This document shows, piece by piece, positions 1-8,652 of a stretch of DNA of 64,000 bases. Every line of letters starts with the position of its first letter. The first letter of the stretch is position 1. Made by a program: the position numbers and the translations under genes. Under the pieces are notes generated by a model. That model saw nothing but the letters and a program-made list of their open reading frames with translations. It was not told the origin of the DNA and did no database searches. Location of the stretch: assembly GCF_003116095.1 (NCBI RefSeq), contig NZ_LGRA01000018.1:57447-121446 (forward strand), read 5' to 3'. Source of the stretch: Azospirillum sp. TSO35-2 (GTDB lineage: Bacteria > Pseudomonadota > Alphaproteobacteria > Azospirillales > Azospirillaceae).

Positions 1-1
1 C

Positions 2-937
2 ATCTCCCACCGGCTGGACGAGATGGCGCTGATCGTCGACCGGGTGACGGTGCTGCGCGACGGCCGCTTCGTCGACACCCGCCGCTTCGCCGACACCAGC
101 GTCGACGCGATCGTCGCGCTGATGGTCGGGCGGTCGCTGGACGACAAGTTCCCCGAACGCACCTCCGTCCCCACCGCGGACGTGCTGCTGGAGGCCCGCG
201 GGCTGACCCGCAAGGGCGTCTTCCACGACATCGGGTTCGAACTGCGGCGCGGCGAGATCCTGGGCTTCGCCGGGCTGATGGGCGCCGGCCGTACCGAGGT
301 GGCCCGCGCCATCTTCGGCGCCGACCCGCTCGACGCCGGCCAGATCCGGCTGGGCGGCCGCGACATCGCGGTGAAGAGCCCGCGCGACGCCATCGGCCAC
401 GGCATCGCCTACCTGTCGGAGGACCGCAAGGGCCAGGGGTTGGCGGTCAAGATGTCGGTGATGCAGAACCTGACGCTCGCCAACATGGCGGCGGTGTCGA
501 ACCGCTTCGGCTTCATCGACCGCGCCGCCGAGGCGCAGGTGGCGTGGCGCTACATCAACCTGCTGTCGATCCGCACGCCGTCGCAGCACCAGGTCGCCCG
601 CCTGCTGTCGGGCGGCAACCAGCAGAAGATCGTCATCGCCAAGTGGCTGTTCCGCCAGTCGCGCATCCTGTTCTTCGACGAGCCGACGCGCGGCATCGAC
701 GTCGGCGCCAAATTCGCGATCTACCAGCTTCTTGACCGGCTGGCCGCCGACGGGATCGGCGTCGTGCTGATCAGTTCGGAACTGCCGGAAATCCTCGGCC
801 TGACCGATCGGGTCGCCGTGTTCCACGAAGGCCGCCTGACGGCGGTGCTGAACACCCGCGACACCAGTCAGGAAGAGATCATGCATTTCGCCTCGGGCCA
901 CGACCGCCCGCCGGCGCCGGGAGCCGCAACGCCATGA
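2..937 (+). CDS. Sugar ABC transporter ATP-binding protein (RbsA type), 3' part
   Basis: The gene runs in from outside the window; 311 residues are visible. It is the energising subunit of a carbohydrate-uptake ABC transporter (CUT2 type), acting at the cytoplasmic face of the membrane. The first residues, ISHRLDE, are the H-loop of the first ATPase domain. The rest is the complete second domain, with a degenerate Walker A (GAGRTE), the signature LSGGNQQK and the Walker B FFDEPTRGIDVG. The degenerate Walker A and the GGNQQK signature are typical of the second half of RbsA/MglA/XylG proteins. Its stop overlaps the start of the permease (ATGA), so the two are translationally coupled. The substrate is inferred from the downstream sugar-oxidising enzymes. 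Confidence 0.95.
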   Translation: MSHRLDEMALIVDRVTVLRDGRFVDTRRFADTSVDAIVALMVGRSLDDKFPERTSVPTADVLLEARGLTRKGVFHDIGFELRRGEILGFAGLMGAGRTEVARAIFGADPLDAGQIRLGGRDIAVKSPRDAIGHGIAYLSEDRKGQGLAVKMSVMQNLTLANMAAVSNRFGFIDRAAEAQVAWRYINLLSIRTPSQHQVARLLSGGNQQKIVIAKWLFRQSRILFFDEPTRGIDVGAKFAIYQLLDRLAADGIGVVLISSELPEILGLTDRVAVFHEGRLTAVLNTRDTSQEEIMHFASGHDRPPAPGAATP

Positions 938-2052
938 GCAACCCGACCACCTCCAAGGCCATCGCCGCACCGGGCGACAGCGCTCCCGGCCCTGCAACCG
1001 GCCCGTCCATTGCGCCCCGGTCCGCCGCGCCGCGCCTGCCGTCCGGCGACGCGTCGGTCGGCCGGGTGATGAACGACCGCCGCAAGGACCTGATCCAGAA
1101 ATTCGCCGCCCTGGCCGGCCTGGTGGTGCTGATCACCGTCTTCGCCTCGACCAGCGATGCCTTCCTCAGCGTCGGCAACGGCATGACCATCGCGTTGCAG
1201 GTCACCTCGATCGCCTATCTCGGCATCGCGGCGACCTGCGTCATCATCACCGGCGGCATCGATTTGTCGGTCGGCTCGGTCCTGGCGCTGTCGGGCGTGG
1301 TGGCGGCGCTGGCGGTCAAGGCCGGGGTGCCGGTGCCGCTGGGCATGGGGCTGGGCATCCTGGTCGGGGCGTTCTGCGGCGTCCTCAACGGGCTCTGCGT
1401 CACCCGGCTGAAGCTGCCGCCCTTCATCGCGACGCTGGGCATGATGATGGTGGCGCGCGGCGTCGCCCTGCAGATCACCGGCGCCCGCGCCGTGTCGGGG
1501 CTGGGCGAGTCCTTCGGCGAGCTGGGCAACGGCGCGCTGTTCCGCATCGTGAACATCGGCGAGGACGGCTTCCCCGACGTGGTGTTCCCCGGCATCCCCT
1601 ATCCGGTGGTGCTGATGGTGGTGATCGCCATCGCGGTGGCGATCATGCTGAGCCGCACCACGCTGGGCCGCCACATCTACGCCGTCGGCTCCAACGCCGA
1701 GGCGGCGCGGCTGTCCGGCGTCAACGTCGCCCGCGTCACCCTGTTCACCTACGTGCTGTCGGGCACGCTGGCCGGGCTGACCGGCTGCGTCCTGATGTCC
1801 CGCCTCGTCACCGCCCAGCCCAACGAGGGCGTGATGTACGAGCTGGACGCCATCGCCAGCGCGGTCATCGGCGGCACTTCGCTGATCGGCGGGGTGGGCA
1901 CCATCTCCGGCACCGCCATCGGCGCCTTCGTGATCGGCATCCTGCGCAACGGGCTGAACATGAACGGCGTGTCGTCCTTCACCCAGCAGATCATCATCGG
2001 GCTGGTGATCCTTCTGACGGTGTGGATCGACCAGATCCGCAACCGGCGCTGA
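934..2052 (+). CDS. Sugar ABC transporter permease (RbsC type)
   Basis: Inner-membrane permease of 372 residues. About 55 N-terminal residues, rich in Pro, Ala and Ser, precede the first hydrophobic segment (near FAALAGLVVLITVFAS) and make it longer than usual for the family. The rest is a chain of hydrophobic helices with the BPD_transp_2 features GGIDLSVGS (residues about 108-116) and a conserved GGTSLIGGVGTISGT segment near the C-terminus. The ATG overlaps the ATPase stop by 4 bases and the binding-protein gene follows 34 bases after its stop. Family assignment is firm; the sugar is not known. Confidence 0.95.
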   Translation: MSNPTTSKAIAAPGDSAPGPATGPSIAPRSAAPRLPSGDASVGRVMNDRRKDLIQKFAALAGLVVLITVFASTSDAFLSVGNGMTIALQVTSIAYLGIAATCVIITGGIDLSVGSVLALSGVVAALAVKAGVPVPLGMGLGILVGAFCGVLNGLCVTRLKLPPFIATLGMMMVARGVALQITGARAVSGLGESFGELGNGALFRIVNIGEDGFPDVVFPGIPYPVVLMVVIAIAVAIMLSRTTLGRHIYAVGSNAEAARLSGVNVARVTLFTYVLSGTLAGLTGCVLMSRLVTAQPNEGVMYELDAIASAVIGGTSLIGGVGTISGTAIGAFVIGILRNGLNMNGVSSFTQQIIIGLVILLTVWIDQIRNRR

Positions 2053-2086
2053 ACCGTCCAAAAACAATCCAACAGGGAGTGAAACC

Positions 2087-3034
2087 ATGAAGACGTTCGT
2101 CTCGGCCTGTCTGGTCTCCGTCATTGCGCTGGCCGCCGGTTCGGCGCTCGCCGACGACGGCAAGGAAATCGCGGTGGTGGTGAAGACGGTGAACTCCACC
2201 TTCTGGCAGAATGTGCAGAAGGGCGCGGCGGCGGCCCAGAAGGAGGCCGGCGGCTACAGCATGACCTTCCAGGGCCCGGCGTCGGAATCGGCCATCGCCG
2301 ATCAGGTCAACATGGTGGAGAACGCCGTCAACCGGAAGGTGGCGGCCATCGTCCTGGCCCCAACCGACCCCGACGCGCTCGTCCCCGCCCTGAAGAAGGC
2401 GTGGGAGGCGAAGATCCCGGTGGTGCTGATCGACTCCCCGGTGTCGGAGGACGGCAAGCGCTATTACCAGTCCATCCTGTCGACCGACAACGTCAAGGCC
2501 GGCGAGCTGTGCGCCAAGGCGCTGATCGACAAGGTCGGCACCAGCGGCAAGATCGCCGTGATGTCCTACGTCGCCGGCGCCGGGTCGGAGATCGGCCGGG
2601 TCGGCGGCTTCACGAAGTACATCAAGGACCATTCCAAGCTGGAGATCGTCGGCCCGTATTACTCGCAGTCGCAGATGGCGACGGCGCTGAACCAGACCAC
2701 CGACGTGCTGGCCGCCAACCCCGACCTGAAGGGCATCTTCGGTGCCAACGAGCCGACCGCCATCGGCATGGGCCGCGCGCTGGCGCAGAGCGGCAAGGCC
2801 GGCAAGGTCGTCGCCGTCGGCTTCGACGGCAACCAGGACCTCCAGGGCTTCGTCAAGGACGGCACCCTGGAGGCCATTGCCGTCCAGGGCTCCTACCAGA
2901 TGGGCCATCTCGGGGTGCAGACCGCGGTGAAGCTGATCAAGCACGAGAAGGTGGAGAAGACGCTCGACACCGGCGTGGTGCTGGTCACCAAGAGCAACCT
3001 CGACAAGCCGGAAGCCCAGAACGTTCTCTATTGA
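2087..3034 (+). CDS. Sugar ABC transporter substrate-binding protein (RbsB type)
   Basis: Periplasmic binding protein of 315 residues for the transporter encoded just upstream. A Sec signal peptide is clear: MKT, then a hydrophobic stretch, then GSALA before ADDGKE. The mature part is a Peripla_BP_4 fold, with the characteristic early strand IAVVVKTVNSTFWQNV, the IVLAPTDPDALVPAL segment and a late VVAVGFDGNQDLQGFVK hinge region. A good ribosome site (GGGAGTG) lies before the ATG. The order ATPase-permease-binding protein, followed by catabolic enzymes, suggests one operon for uptake and oxidation of a sugar. Confidence 0.95.
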   Translation: MKTFVSACLVSVIALAAGSALADDGKEIAVVVKTVNSTFWQNVQKGAAAAQKEAGGYSMTFQGPASESAIADQVNMVENAVNRKVAAIVLAPTDPDALVPALKKAWEAKIPVVLIDSPVSEDGKRYYQSILSTDNVKAGELCAKALIDKVGTSGKIAVMSYVAGAGSEIGRVGGFTKYIKDHSKLEIVGPYYSQSQMATALNQTTDVLAANPDLKGIFGANEPTAIGMGRALAQSGKAGKVVAVGFDGNQDLQGFVKDGTLEAIAVQGSYQMGHLGVQTAVKLIKHEKVEKTLDTGVVLVTKSNLDKPEAQNVLY

Positions 3035-3107
3035 AGACGTTCTGTACGGATCCGGCGAGCCGTCCCTGAGGCCGGCAGCACGTTACGGTGTCCGTATCAT
3101 CCCGTAC

Positions 3108-3193
3108 CGTCATTCCCGCGAAGGCGGGAATCCAGAGTTGTCCATTGGTTCCGCTGTGGAAACGTCTGGATCCCCGCCTTCGCGGGGATGACG
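3108..3193. repeat. Long inverted repeat, dispersed palindromic element
   Basis: Two 29-base arms at 3108-3136 and 3165-3193 are reverse complements apart from two mismatches, separated by 28 bases. The arms contain the words CATTCCCGCGAAGGCGGGAA and CCCCGCCTTCGCGGGGATGA. Translated, such elements give strings like VIPAKAGIQ and DPRLRGDDG, which are familiar artefacts in many proteobacterial genomes. It sits between the transporter genes and the enzyme genes of the operon and could form a strong RNA hairpin that separates the two halves. No second copy was found in this window. Confidence 0.85.
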
Positions 3194-3255
3194 GGTGGCG
3201 TGTTCTCCCGGTGGTCCTCCTTCACGCCGTTCTTTCCCGCTCCAGAGGCGACAGC

Positions 3256-4281
3256 ATGATTCTGACCGATCGGCGTATCCTTCCCCGCTCCGGCCTGTCG
3301 CTCCCGGTGATCGGGCTCGGCTGCGCGCAGTTGGGCGGGCTCTACCGGCCGACCAGCCCGGCGGAGGCCGACGACCTCGTCGCCGCCGCCTGGGACGCCG
3401 GCATCCGCTGCTTCGACACCGCACCTTATTACGGCTATGGCCGGTCCGAACGCCGGCTGGGGGCGGCGCTGTGCGACCGGCCGCGCGACGCCTTCGTCCT
3501 GTCGACCAAGGTCGGCCGGCTGATCCGCCCCAACGCCGACGGCGCGCGGGTGGCGGGGGTGGACGCCGACGGCTGGGCCGATCCGCTGCCCTTCCACCCG
3601 GTCTACGACTATTCCCACGCCGGGATCCTGCGCTCGGTCGAGGATTCGCTCCAGCGGCTCGGGCTGGCCCGCATCGACATCCTCTATGTCCACGACATCG
3701 GCCGGGTCACCCATGGCGACGCGCAGGCACAGCACTGGAGCGCGCTGACCACCGGTGGCGGCTTCCGCGCGCTGGACGAACTGCGGCGGGGCGGGCTGGT
3801 CAAGGCGATCGGCCTCGGCGTCAACGAGTGGGAGGTGGCGCTCGACGCGATGGGCGAGATCGACCTCGACCTCACCATGCTGGCCGGCCGCTACACCCTG
3901 CTGGAGCAGACCAGCCTGTCGCCCTTCCTGGAGCGCTGCCGAAGCACCGGGACCATGGTCGCCGCCGCCGGCGTCTTCAATTCCGGCATCCTCGCCGGCA
4001 ACGGCAAGTTCAACTACGCCGACGCTCCGCCGGACACCGTGGCGCGGGTGGAGGCTCTGGCGGCCGCCTGCCGCGCCTTCAACGTGGAACTGCCGGCCGC
4101 CGCGCTGCAATTCCCGCTGGCCCACCCGGCGGTGGCCTGCTGCGTCACCGGCGTGCGCAACCGGGCGCAACTGGCGACCAACCTCGCCTGGTTCCAGGCA
4201 CCGATCCCCGCCGCCTTCTGGACGGCGCTGAAAGACCGCGGCCTGCTGGACGAGGCCGCCCCCGTTCCTGGAGACGCATGA
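3256..4281 (+). CDS. Aldo/keto reductase, sugar 1-dehydrogenase (L-fucose/D-threo-aldose type)
   Basis: Cytosolic NAD(P)-dependent oxidoreductase of 341 residues, probably oxidising an aldose at C1 to the lactone. AKR landmarks are present: CFDTAPYYGYGRSE (Asp54 and Tyr58/59 region), the catalytic Lys in LSTKVGRL and His in YVHDIGR. The early GCAQLGGLYRP resembles L-fucose/D-threo-aldose 1-dehydrogenases. An open frame extends 168 bases further upstream, but it reads straight through the inverted repeat and is not protein-like, so I take the ATG at 3256. It is followed after 3 bases by the lactonase gene, matching a dehydrogenase-lactonase-dehydratase pathway. The exact substrate (L-fucose, L-galactose or D-arabinose) cannot be read from sequence. 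Confidence 0.88.
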   Translation: MILTDRRILPRSGLSLPVIGLGCAQLGGLYRPTSPAEADDLVAAAWDAGIRCFDTAPYYGYGRSERRLGAALCDRPRDAFVLSTKVGRLIRPNADGARVAGVDADGWADPLPFHPVYDYSHAGILRSVEDSLQRLGLARIDILYVHDIGRVTHGDAQAQHWSALTTGGGFRALDELRRGGLVKAIGLGVNEWEVALDAMGEIDLDLTMLAGRYTLLEQTSLSPFLERCRSTGTMVAAAGVFNSGILAGNGKFNYADAPPDTVARVEALAAACRAFNVELPAAALQFPLAHPAVACCVTGVRNRAQLATNLAWFQAPIPAAFWTALKDRGLLDEAAPVPGDA

Positions 4282-4284
4282 ACC

Positions 4285-5100
4285 ATGCGGATCGACGCTC
4301 ACCAGCATTTCTGGCGGATGGACAGCCGGGCCGGCCAGTGGCCGCCGCCGGAGCTTGCCGCCATCCACCGCGATTTCCTGCCGCCGGACCTGCTGCCGCT
4401 GATCGAGCGCGAGGGGGTGGACGGCACCATCCTGGTGCAGTCGCTGCCCAGCGAGGCCGACACCGACTTCCTGCTCGACATCGCCGGCCGGCATGGCTTC
4501 ATCCGCGGCGTGGTCGGCTGGACCGACCTGACCGCCGCCGACGCGCCGCAGCGGGTCGCCGCGCTCGCCACCCACCGCAAGCTGAAGGGCCTGCGGCCGA
4601 TGGTGCAGGACGAGGCCGCCGACTGGCTGGACAATCCGGCGCTCGACCCGGCGGCGCGGGCGATGGTGGCGGCCGGGCTGCGCTTCGACGCGCTGGTCCT
4701 GCCGCGGCACCTGCCGTCGCTGTGGCGCTTCGCCCGGCGGCATCCGGCGCTGCCCATCGTCATCGACCACGCCGCCAAGCCGGACATCGCCACCGGCGGC
4801 ACCCCGAACTGGGCGGCGGACATGGCGGCGCTGGCCGAGCTGCCCAACGTCTGGTGCAAGCTGTCGGGCCTGCTGACCGAGGCCGGTGACCGCACCGGGA
4901 TCGACGATATCCGCCCCTACACCGACCGGCTGATCGCCCTGTTCGGTACCGGACGGCTGATCTGGGGCAGCGACTGGCCGGTGCTGCGGCTGGCCGGCGA
5001 CTATGCCGGCTGGCTGGAGATGTGCCGCCGGCTGGTCCCGCTCCCCGACCATCGGGCGGTGTTCGGCGGCAACGCCGCCGCCTTCTACGGGCTGACATGA
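4285..5100 (+). CDS. Amidohydrolase family sugar lactonase (L-fuconolactonase-like)
   Basis: Metal-dependent hydrolase of 271 residues of the Amidohydro_2 family, probably opening the aldonolactone made by the preceding enzyme. The metal-binding HxH is at residues 6-8 (RIDAHQHFW), a later His lies in VIDHAAKP, and the catalytic Asp is in WGSDWPVLR. These three motifs and the length match L-fuconolactonase and L-rhamnono-gamma-lactonase. It starts 3 bases after the reductase stop with a GGAG ribosome site inside that gene's end. Function within a non-phosphorylating deoxy- or aldohexose route is inferred from the cluster. Confidence 0.88.
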   Translation: MRIDAHQHFWRMDSRAGQWPPPELAAIHRDFLPPDLLPLIEREGVDGTILVQSLPSEADTDFLLDIAGRHGFIRGVVGWTDLTAADAPQRVAALATHRKLKGLRPMVQDEAADWLDNPALDPAARAMVAAGLRFDALVLPRHLPSLWRFARRHPALPIVIDHAAKPDIATGGTPNWAADMAALAELPNVWCKLSGLLTEAGDRTGIDDIRPYTDRLIALFGTGRLIWGSDWPVLRLAGDYAGWLEMCRRLVPLPDHRAVFGGNAAAFYGLT

Positions 5101-5146
5101 GCCACAGGGGCGCCGACAGCGCCCGCAATTCCCCGAGGACACCGTC

Positions 5147-6673
5147 ATGACGTCTTCCGTTCCGACTTTCCTCCTACTCCACCCGGCCGACACCGTCGCC
5201 GTCGCCACCCGTGAGGTCGCGGCCGGCAGCCCGGTGGAGGCCGGTGCCTTCGCCGGGACCGCCGCGGCGACGATCCCCAGCGGCCACAAGATGGCGCTCC
5301 GCGCCGTCGGGACCGGCGAGCCGGTGGTGAAGTACGGGCAGGTCATCGGCGTCGCCACGCGGGACATCGCGCCCGGCGACCATGTTCACGTCCACAACCT
5401 CGGCATGGGCGACGCCCGGCTGGAGCACGGCGTCTCCCGCATCGTCGAGGCGTCCGGCGCGGTGGAGGAGGCGCAGTTCCTCGGCATCCGCCGCCCGTCC
5501 GGCCAGGTCGCGACGCGCAACTACATCGGCGTGATCGCCAGCGTGAACTGCTCGGCCACCGTCTGCAAACGCATCGCCGACGCCTTTCAGGGTGCGGCGC
5601 TGGCCGACTATCCGAACGTCGACGGCGTCGTCGCCATCGTCCACGGCACCGGCTGCGGCATGAACGGCACGGGGGAGGGGATGGCAATCCTGCGCCGCAC
5701 CCTGCGCGGCTACGCCGACCACGCCAACTTCGCCGGGCTGCTGCTGGTCGGGCTGGGCTGCGAGATGAACCAGATCGCTCCCCTGGCCCAGACGCTGGCG
5801 CCCCGCCCCGACGGGCTGATCGCCACCCTGACCATCCAGGACGAGGGCGGCACCCGCGAGACCATCGACCGCGGCGTCGCCCTGGTGCGGGCGATGCTGC
5901 CGATCGCCAACGACGTCCGGCGCGAGCCGGTGCCGGCCCGCCACCTGATGGTCGGGCTGCAATGCGGCGGGTCGGACGGCTATTCCGGCATCACCGCCAA
6001 CCCGGTGCTGGGCGCGGCGGTCGACCTGCTGGCGGCCCAGGGCGGCACCGCGATTCTGTCGGAAACCCCGGAGATCTATGGCGCCGAGCATCTGCTGACC
6101 GCCCGCGCCGCCTCGCCCGCCGTCGCCGACAAGCTGATGGACCGCATCCGCTGGTGGGAGGACTACACCCGGATGCACAAGGGCGACATGAACAACAATC
6201 CGTCGCCCGGCAACAAGGCGGGCGGCATCACCACCATCCTGGAAAAGTCGCTGGGCGCGGTGGCGAAGGGCGGCGGCACCCGCCTGAACGCGGTCGTCGA
6301 TTACGCCGAGCCGGTGACCGAGGCCGGGCTGGTGTTCATGGACACGCCGGGCTACGACCCGGTGTCGGCGACCGGCCAAGTGGCGGGCGGGGCGAACCTG
6401 ATCGCCTTCACCACCGGCCGCGGCTCCACCTACGGCTGCAAGCCGACGCCGTCGCTGAAGATCGCCACCAACAGCGCCCTGTTCGCCCGCATGGGCGAGG
6501 ACATGGACTTCAACGGCGGCGCCGTGCTGGACGGCGGAGTCAGCGTCGCGGAGGCCGGGGCCGCCCTGTTCCGCCTGATGCTGGAGACGGCGTCGGGCCG
6601 ACGCAGCCGCAGCGAGGAGCATGGGCTGGGCGACAACGAGTTCGTGCCCTGGCAGATCGGCGCCGTGATGTGA
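5147..6673 (+). CDS. UxaA-family sugar acid dehydratase (altronate/galactarate/fuconate dehydratase type)
   Basis: Predicted aldonate dehydratase of 508 residues, giving a 2-keto-3-deoxy sugar acid. The N-terminal ~95 residues form an SAF domain (HPADTVAVATREVAAGS ... ATRDIAPGDHVHVHNLGM). The large C-terminal D-galactarate dehydratase/altronate hydrolase domain starts near RNYIGVIASVNCSATV and includes VHGTGCGMN, GLGCEMNQ, GLQCGGSDGYSGI and DTPGYDPVSATGQVAGG, with the conserved cysteines of this iron-dependent family. It lies 46 bases after the lactonase. In a fucose-type pathway this step is often done by an enolase-superfamily dehydratase, so the UxaA type is notable. No aldolase gene is in the window. 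Confidence 0.9.
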   Translation: MTSSVPTFLLLHPADTVAVATREVAAGSPVEAGAFAGTAAATIPSGHKMALRAVGTGEPVVKYGQVIGVATRDIAPGDHVHVHNLGMGDARLEHGVSRIVEASGAVEEAQFLGIRRPSGQVATRNYIGVIASVNCSATVCKRIADAFQGAALADYPNVDGVVAIVHGTGCGMNGTGEGMAILRRTLRGYADHANFAGLLLVGLGCEMNQIAPLAQTLAPRPDGLIATLTIQDEGGTRETIDRGVALVRAMLPIANDVRREPVPARHLMVGLQCGGSDGYSGITANPVLGAAVDLLAAQGGTAILSETPEIYGAEHLLTARAASPAVADKLMDRIRWWEDYTRMHKGDMNNNPSPGNKAGGITTILEKSLGAVAKGGGTRLNAVVDYAEPVTEAGLVFMDTPGYDPVSATGQVAGGANLIAFTTGRGSTYGCKPTPSLKIATNSALFARMGEDMDFNGGAVLDGGVSVAEAGAALFRLMLETASGRRSRSEEHGLGDNEFVPWQIGAVM

Positions 6674-6762
6674 TGCCGGGTTCGGATGTCCTCCTGACCG
6701 TGTATGACCACCGCTGAGCCGGGCTCTTCCCGTCGGTCGGGATTTATGGTAAATATCCGGCC

Positions 6763-6990
6763 ATGGTAGAGACCCGACGCACCGGCGACCGTTCGAACGA
6801 GCCGATCCGCCCCGACTCCGGTGGCGGGCGCGTCCCCGCCATTGGCGCGCGCGCCCGCGCCGAAGGCGTCGGCCAGCAGGGACGGCAGCGCATCCCCAGC
6901 CTGCGCGAACTGGCCGCCCTGGTGGTCAACGGTGTGCTGACCCTGCCGCGCAACTACCGCCGCGGCATGTTCCTCGACGTTCAGGTTTAG
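6763..6990 (+). CDS. Small hypothetical protein, 75 aa
   Basis: An open frame of 75 codons from an ATG, basic, with no signal peptide or membrane segment. The C-terminal half (from PSLRELAALVVNGVL) looks like real protein: it predicts a short amphipathic helix followed by LPRNYRRGMFLDVQV. I do not recognise a family. It fills the gap between the sugar operon and the convergent glycosyltransferase. The ribosome site is weak, so it could also be non-coding. Confidence 0.45.
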   Translation: MVETRRTGDRSNEPIRPDSGGGRVPAIGARARAEGVGQQGRQRIPSLRELAALVVNGVLTLPRNYRRGMFLDVQV

Positions 6991-6995
6991 GCGCC

Positions 6996-7760
6996 TCAGG
7001 TTTCGGCGTTCGTGTAGGGCGCCACCTCCGGCCCGAACAGACGGTCCAACAGCACCGGCGGCAGTTCGTATTGCGGCAGGCACAGGCTGCTGCTGCGGGC
7101 GTGCAGCGTGTGCAGGCACAGCCCCTCCGCGTCCGGGAAGGCGCCGACGCGGAACCGCTCGCGCGCGGCCTTGATGAAGGGCGCGTCCTCGCAGGCGTTC
7201 ACCGCCGGAAAGCGCACCGCCTCCCACACCGCCCGGCGGTAGGCGTAGGAAAAGCCGTAGCCGTCGAGGTTGTCGGGGGAGGGCGGGGCGTCCGGCGCCT
7301 CGACATAGGCGCAGGTCTGGCGACCCCAGCGGTGGTGCGAGCCGCCGCGGGCGGTGTCCCAATAGCCGAAGCGCCGGTGCACCGCGGTGTAGAGGAACCA
7401 GCCCGACAGCTTCACCACATCATGCCCCTGGTCCAGCCAGCCGAGCATCCGCTCGATGTAGGCCGGGGCGTAGAAGTCATCGTCGTCCATATGGACGATC
7501 ACCGACCCGCGCGCGTGCTCCGCCAGGATGTTGCGCTTTTCGCCGATGGCGTAGCGGCTGGCCGAGTAGAAATACTTCAGCCGCGGGTTGGCCAGCGGCT
7601 TCAGATAGGCCGACGGGCGCGGGCTGTCGTCGAACACCAGCCATTCGATGTCCTGGACCGTCTGGGCCCGGATGCGGGCGTGCAGGCGTGGCAGGAAGTC
7701 CTCGCGCTGCCATGTCGGCGTGACGATGCTGACCAGCGGGGCGGGGGATGCGGTGGTCAT
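6996..7760 (-). CDS. Family 2 glycosyltransferase
   Basis: GT-A fold glycosyltransferase of 254 residues, cytosolic. The N-terminus has the GT2 nucleotide-sugar motif (PLVSIVTPTWQREDFLPRL) and the metal-binding acidic cluster MDDDDFY following SVIVHMD. The start at 7760 is chosen because homology begins right after it; the frame stays open upstream but with low-complexity residues. It stands alone on the minus strand, divergent from the DUF423 gene by about 110 bases. Donor and acceptor are unknown; a role in surface polysaccharide or glycoprotein modification is a guess. Confidence 0.88.
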   Translation of the reverse strand: MTTASPAPLVSIVTPTWQREDFLPRLHARIRAQTVQDIEWLVFDDSPRPSAYLKPLANPRLKYFYSASRYAIGEKRNILAEHARGSVIVHMDDDDFYAPAYIERMLGWLDQGHDVVKLSGWFLYTAVHRRFGYWDTARGGSHHRWGRQTCAYVEAPDAPPSPDNLDGYGFSYAYRRAVWEAVRFPAVNACEDAPFIKAARERFRVGAFPDAEGLCLHTLHARSSSLCLPQYELPPVLLDRLFGPEVAPYTNAET

Positions 7761-7869
7761 GGTGGTTTCTTGCTCGCGCCTGTGGCCTGCGTGTAGACAG
7801 GCGGCATGATAGCACCGCCCGTGCTTCGGCGCAGGCTTCGGGGGCTGGTTGGAGAAGGGAACGACGCTC

Positions 7870-8256
7870 GTGGGATCGATCGACCGGATCTGGATCGTCT
7901 TCGCCGCGCTGAACGGCGCCGTCGCGGTCGGCACCGGGGCCTACGCCAGCCACGCGCTGGCCGCCCAGCCGCAGGCCCAGGAGTGGTTCCGCCTCGCCGG
8001 GCAGTATCAGATGGGGCACGCGCTGGCGCTGGTCGCCCTGGTGGCGCTGGCGCCGCGGCTGGGGGAGCGCGGCCGGACGGCGCTGCGGCTGGCCGGCTGG
8101 CTGTTCGTGGCGGGGATCCTGCTGTTCAGCGGCACGCTCTACGCGTTGGCCACCATCGGCCCGCTGCCGGTGCCGATGACCGCGCCGGCCGGCGGCTGGG
8201 CCTTCATGCTGGGCTGGATCGCCCTGGCCGTCTCGGCGGTGCGGGCACGCGGCTGA
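7870..8256 (+). CDS. DUF423 family membrane protein
   Basis: Small inner-membrane protein of 128 residues with about four hydrophobic segments. The family signature is at the N-terminus (ALNGAVAVGTGAYASHAL), then QYQMGHALALVALV, LFVAGILLFSGTLYAL and GGWAFMLGWIALAV. I start it at the GTG at 7870, which has a GGAGAAGGG ribosome site at a good distance; a TTG 21 bases upstream is less likely. Function is unknown in general. It converges on the ArsR-family gene with only 24 bases between. Confidence 0.88.
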   Translation: MGSIDRIWIVFAALNGAVAVGTGAYASHALAAQPQAQEWFRLAGQYQMGHALALVALVALAPRLGERGRTALRLAGWLFVAGILLFSGTLYALATIGPLPVPMTAPAGGWAFMLGWIALAVSAVRARG

Positions 8257-8280
8257 ACCGGCGTTCGCGAGGCGGGACGT

Positions 8281-8652
8281 TCAGGCGCCGGTCGCAACCT
8301 GCAGCGGCGACTGCTCGCTGTCACGGGCATCGTCGTTGGTCGCGTGCTCCTCGCTGCCCGGCGTGCAGTACAGGCCGTGCAGGGTGGCCATGATCGTCTG
8401 CGCCTCGTGGCCGTTCAGCGAGTAATAGATGTTCTGGGCGCTGCGGCGGGTGCGGACCAGCTTGTCGCGGCGCAGGCGGGCCAGATGCTGGGACAGGGCC
8501 GACTGGCTGAGGCCGACCAGCTCCTCCATCTCGCCGACCGACCGCTCGCCCTGGCTCAGATGGCACAGGATGAGAAGGCGCCGTTCGTTGCACATCGCCT
8601 TCAGCAGCGCGCTGGCGCGTCGGGCGTTGGCCTGCAAATCCTCGATCTTCAT
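8281..8652 (-). CDS. ArsR/SmtB-family repressor, BigR/SqrR-like (sulfide or persulfide sensor)
   Basis: Winged-helix repressor of 123 residues. The fold is clear: ALLKAMCNERRLLILCHL, the recognition helix LSQSALSQHLARLRRDKL and the wing VRTRRSAQNIYYSL. Cysteines are at 21, 30 and 96. Cys30 and Cys96 are 66 residues apart, the same spacing as the redox pair reported for BigR (42/108) and SqrR (41/107), which sense reactive sulfur by forming a disulfide or tetrasulfide. Classical metal-site ArsR cysteine motifs are absent. It is divergent from a TusA-like gene 350 bases away, which fits a sulfur-stress role. The function is inferred. Confidence 0.85.
   Translation of the reverse strand: MKIEDLQANARRASALLKAMCNERRLLILCHLSQGERSVGEMEELVGLSQSALSQHLARLRRDKLVRTRRSAQNIYYSLNGHEAQTIMATLHGLYCTPGSEEHATNDDARDSEQSPLQVATGA

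Noticed and set aside
3088..3255. N-terminal extension of the aldo/keto reductase
   Set aside because: It translates the inverted repeat (VIPAKAGIQ, RLRGDDG) and is not homologous to the family; the ATG at 3256 is better.
3097..5367. Long minus-strand frame opposite the sugar enzymes
   Set aside because: Antisense to three well-supported enzymes and low-complexity in composition.
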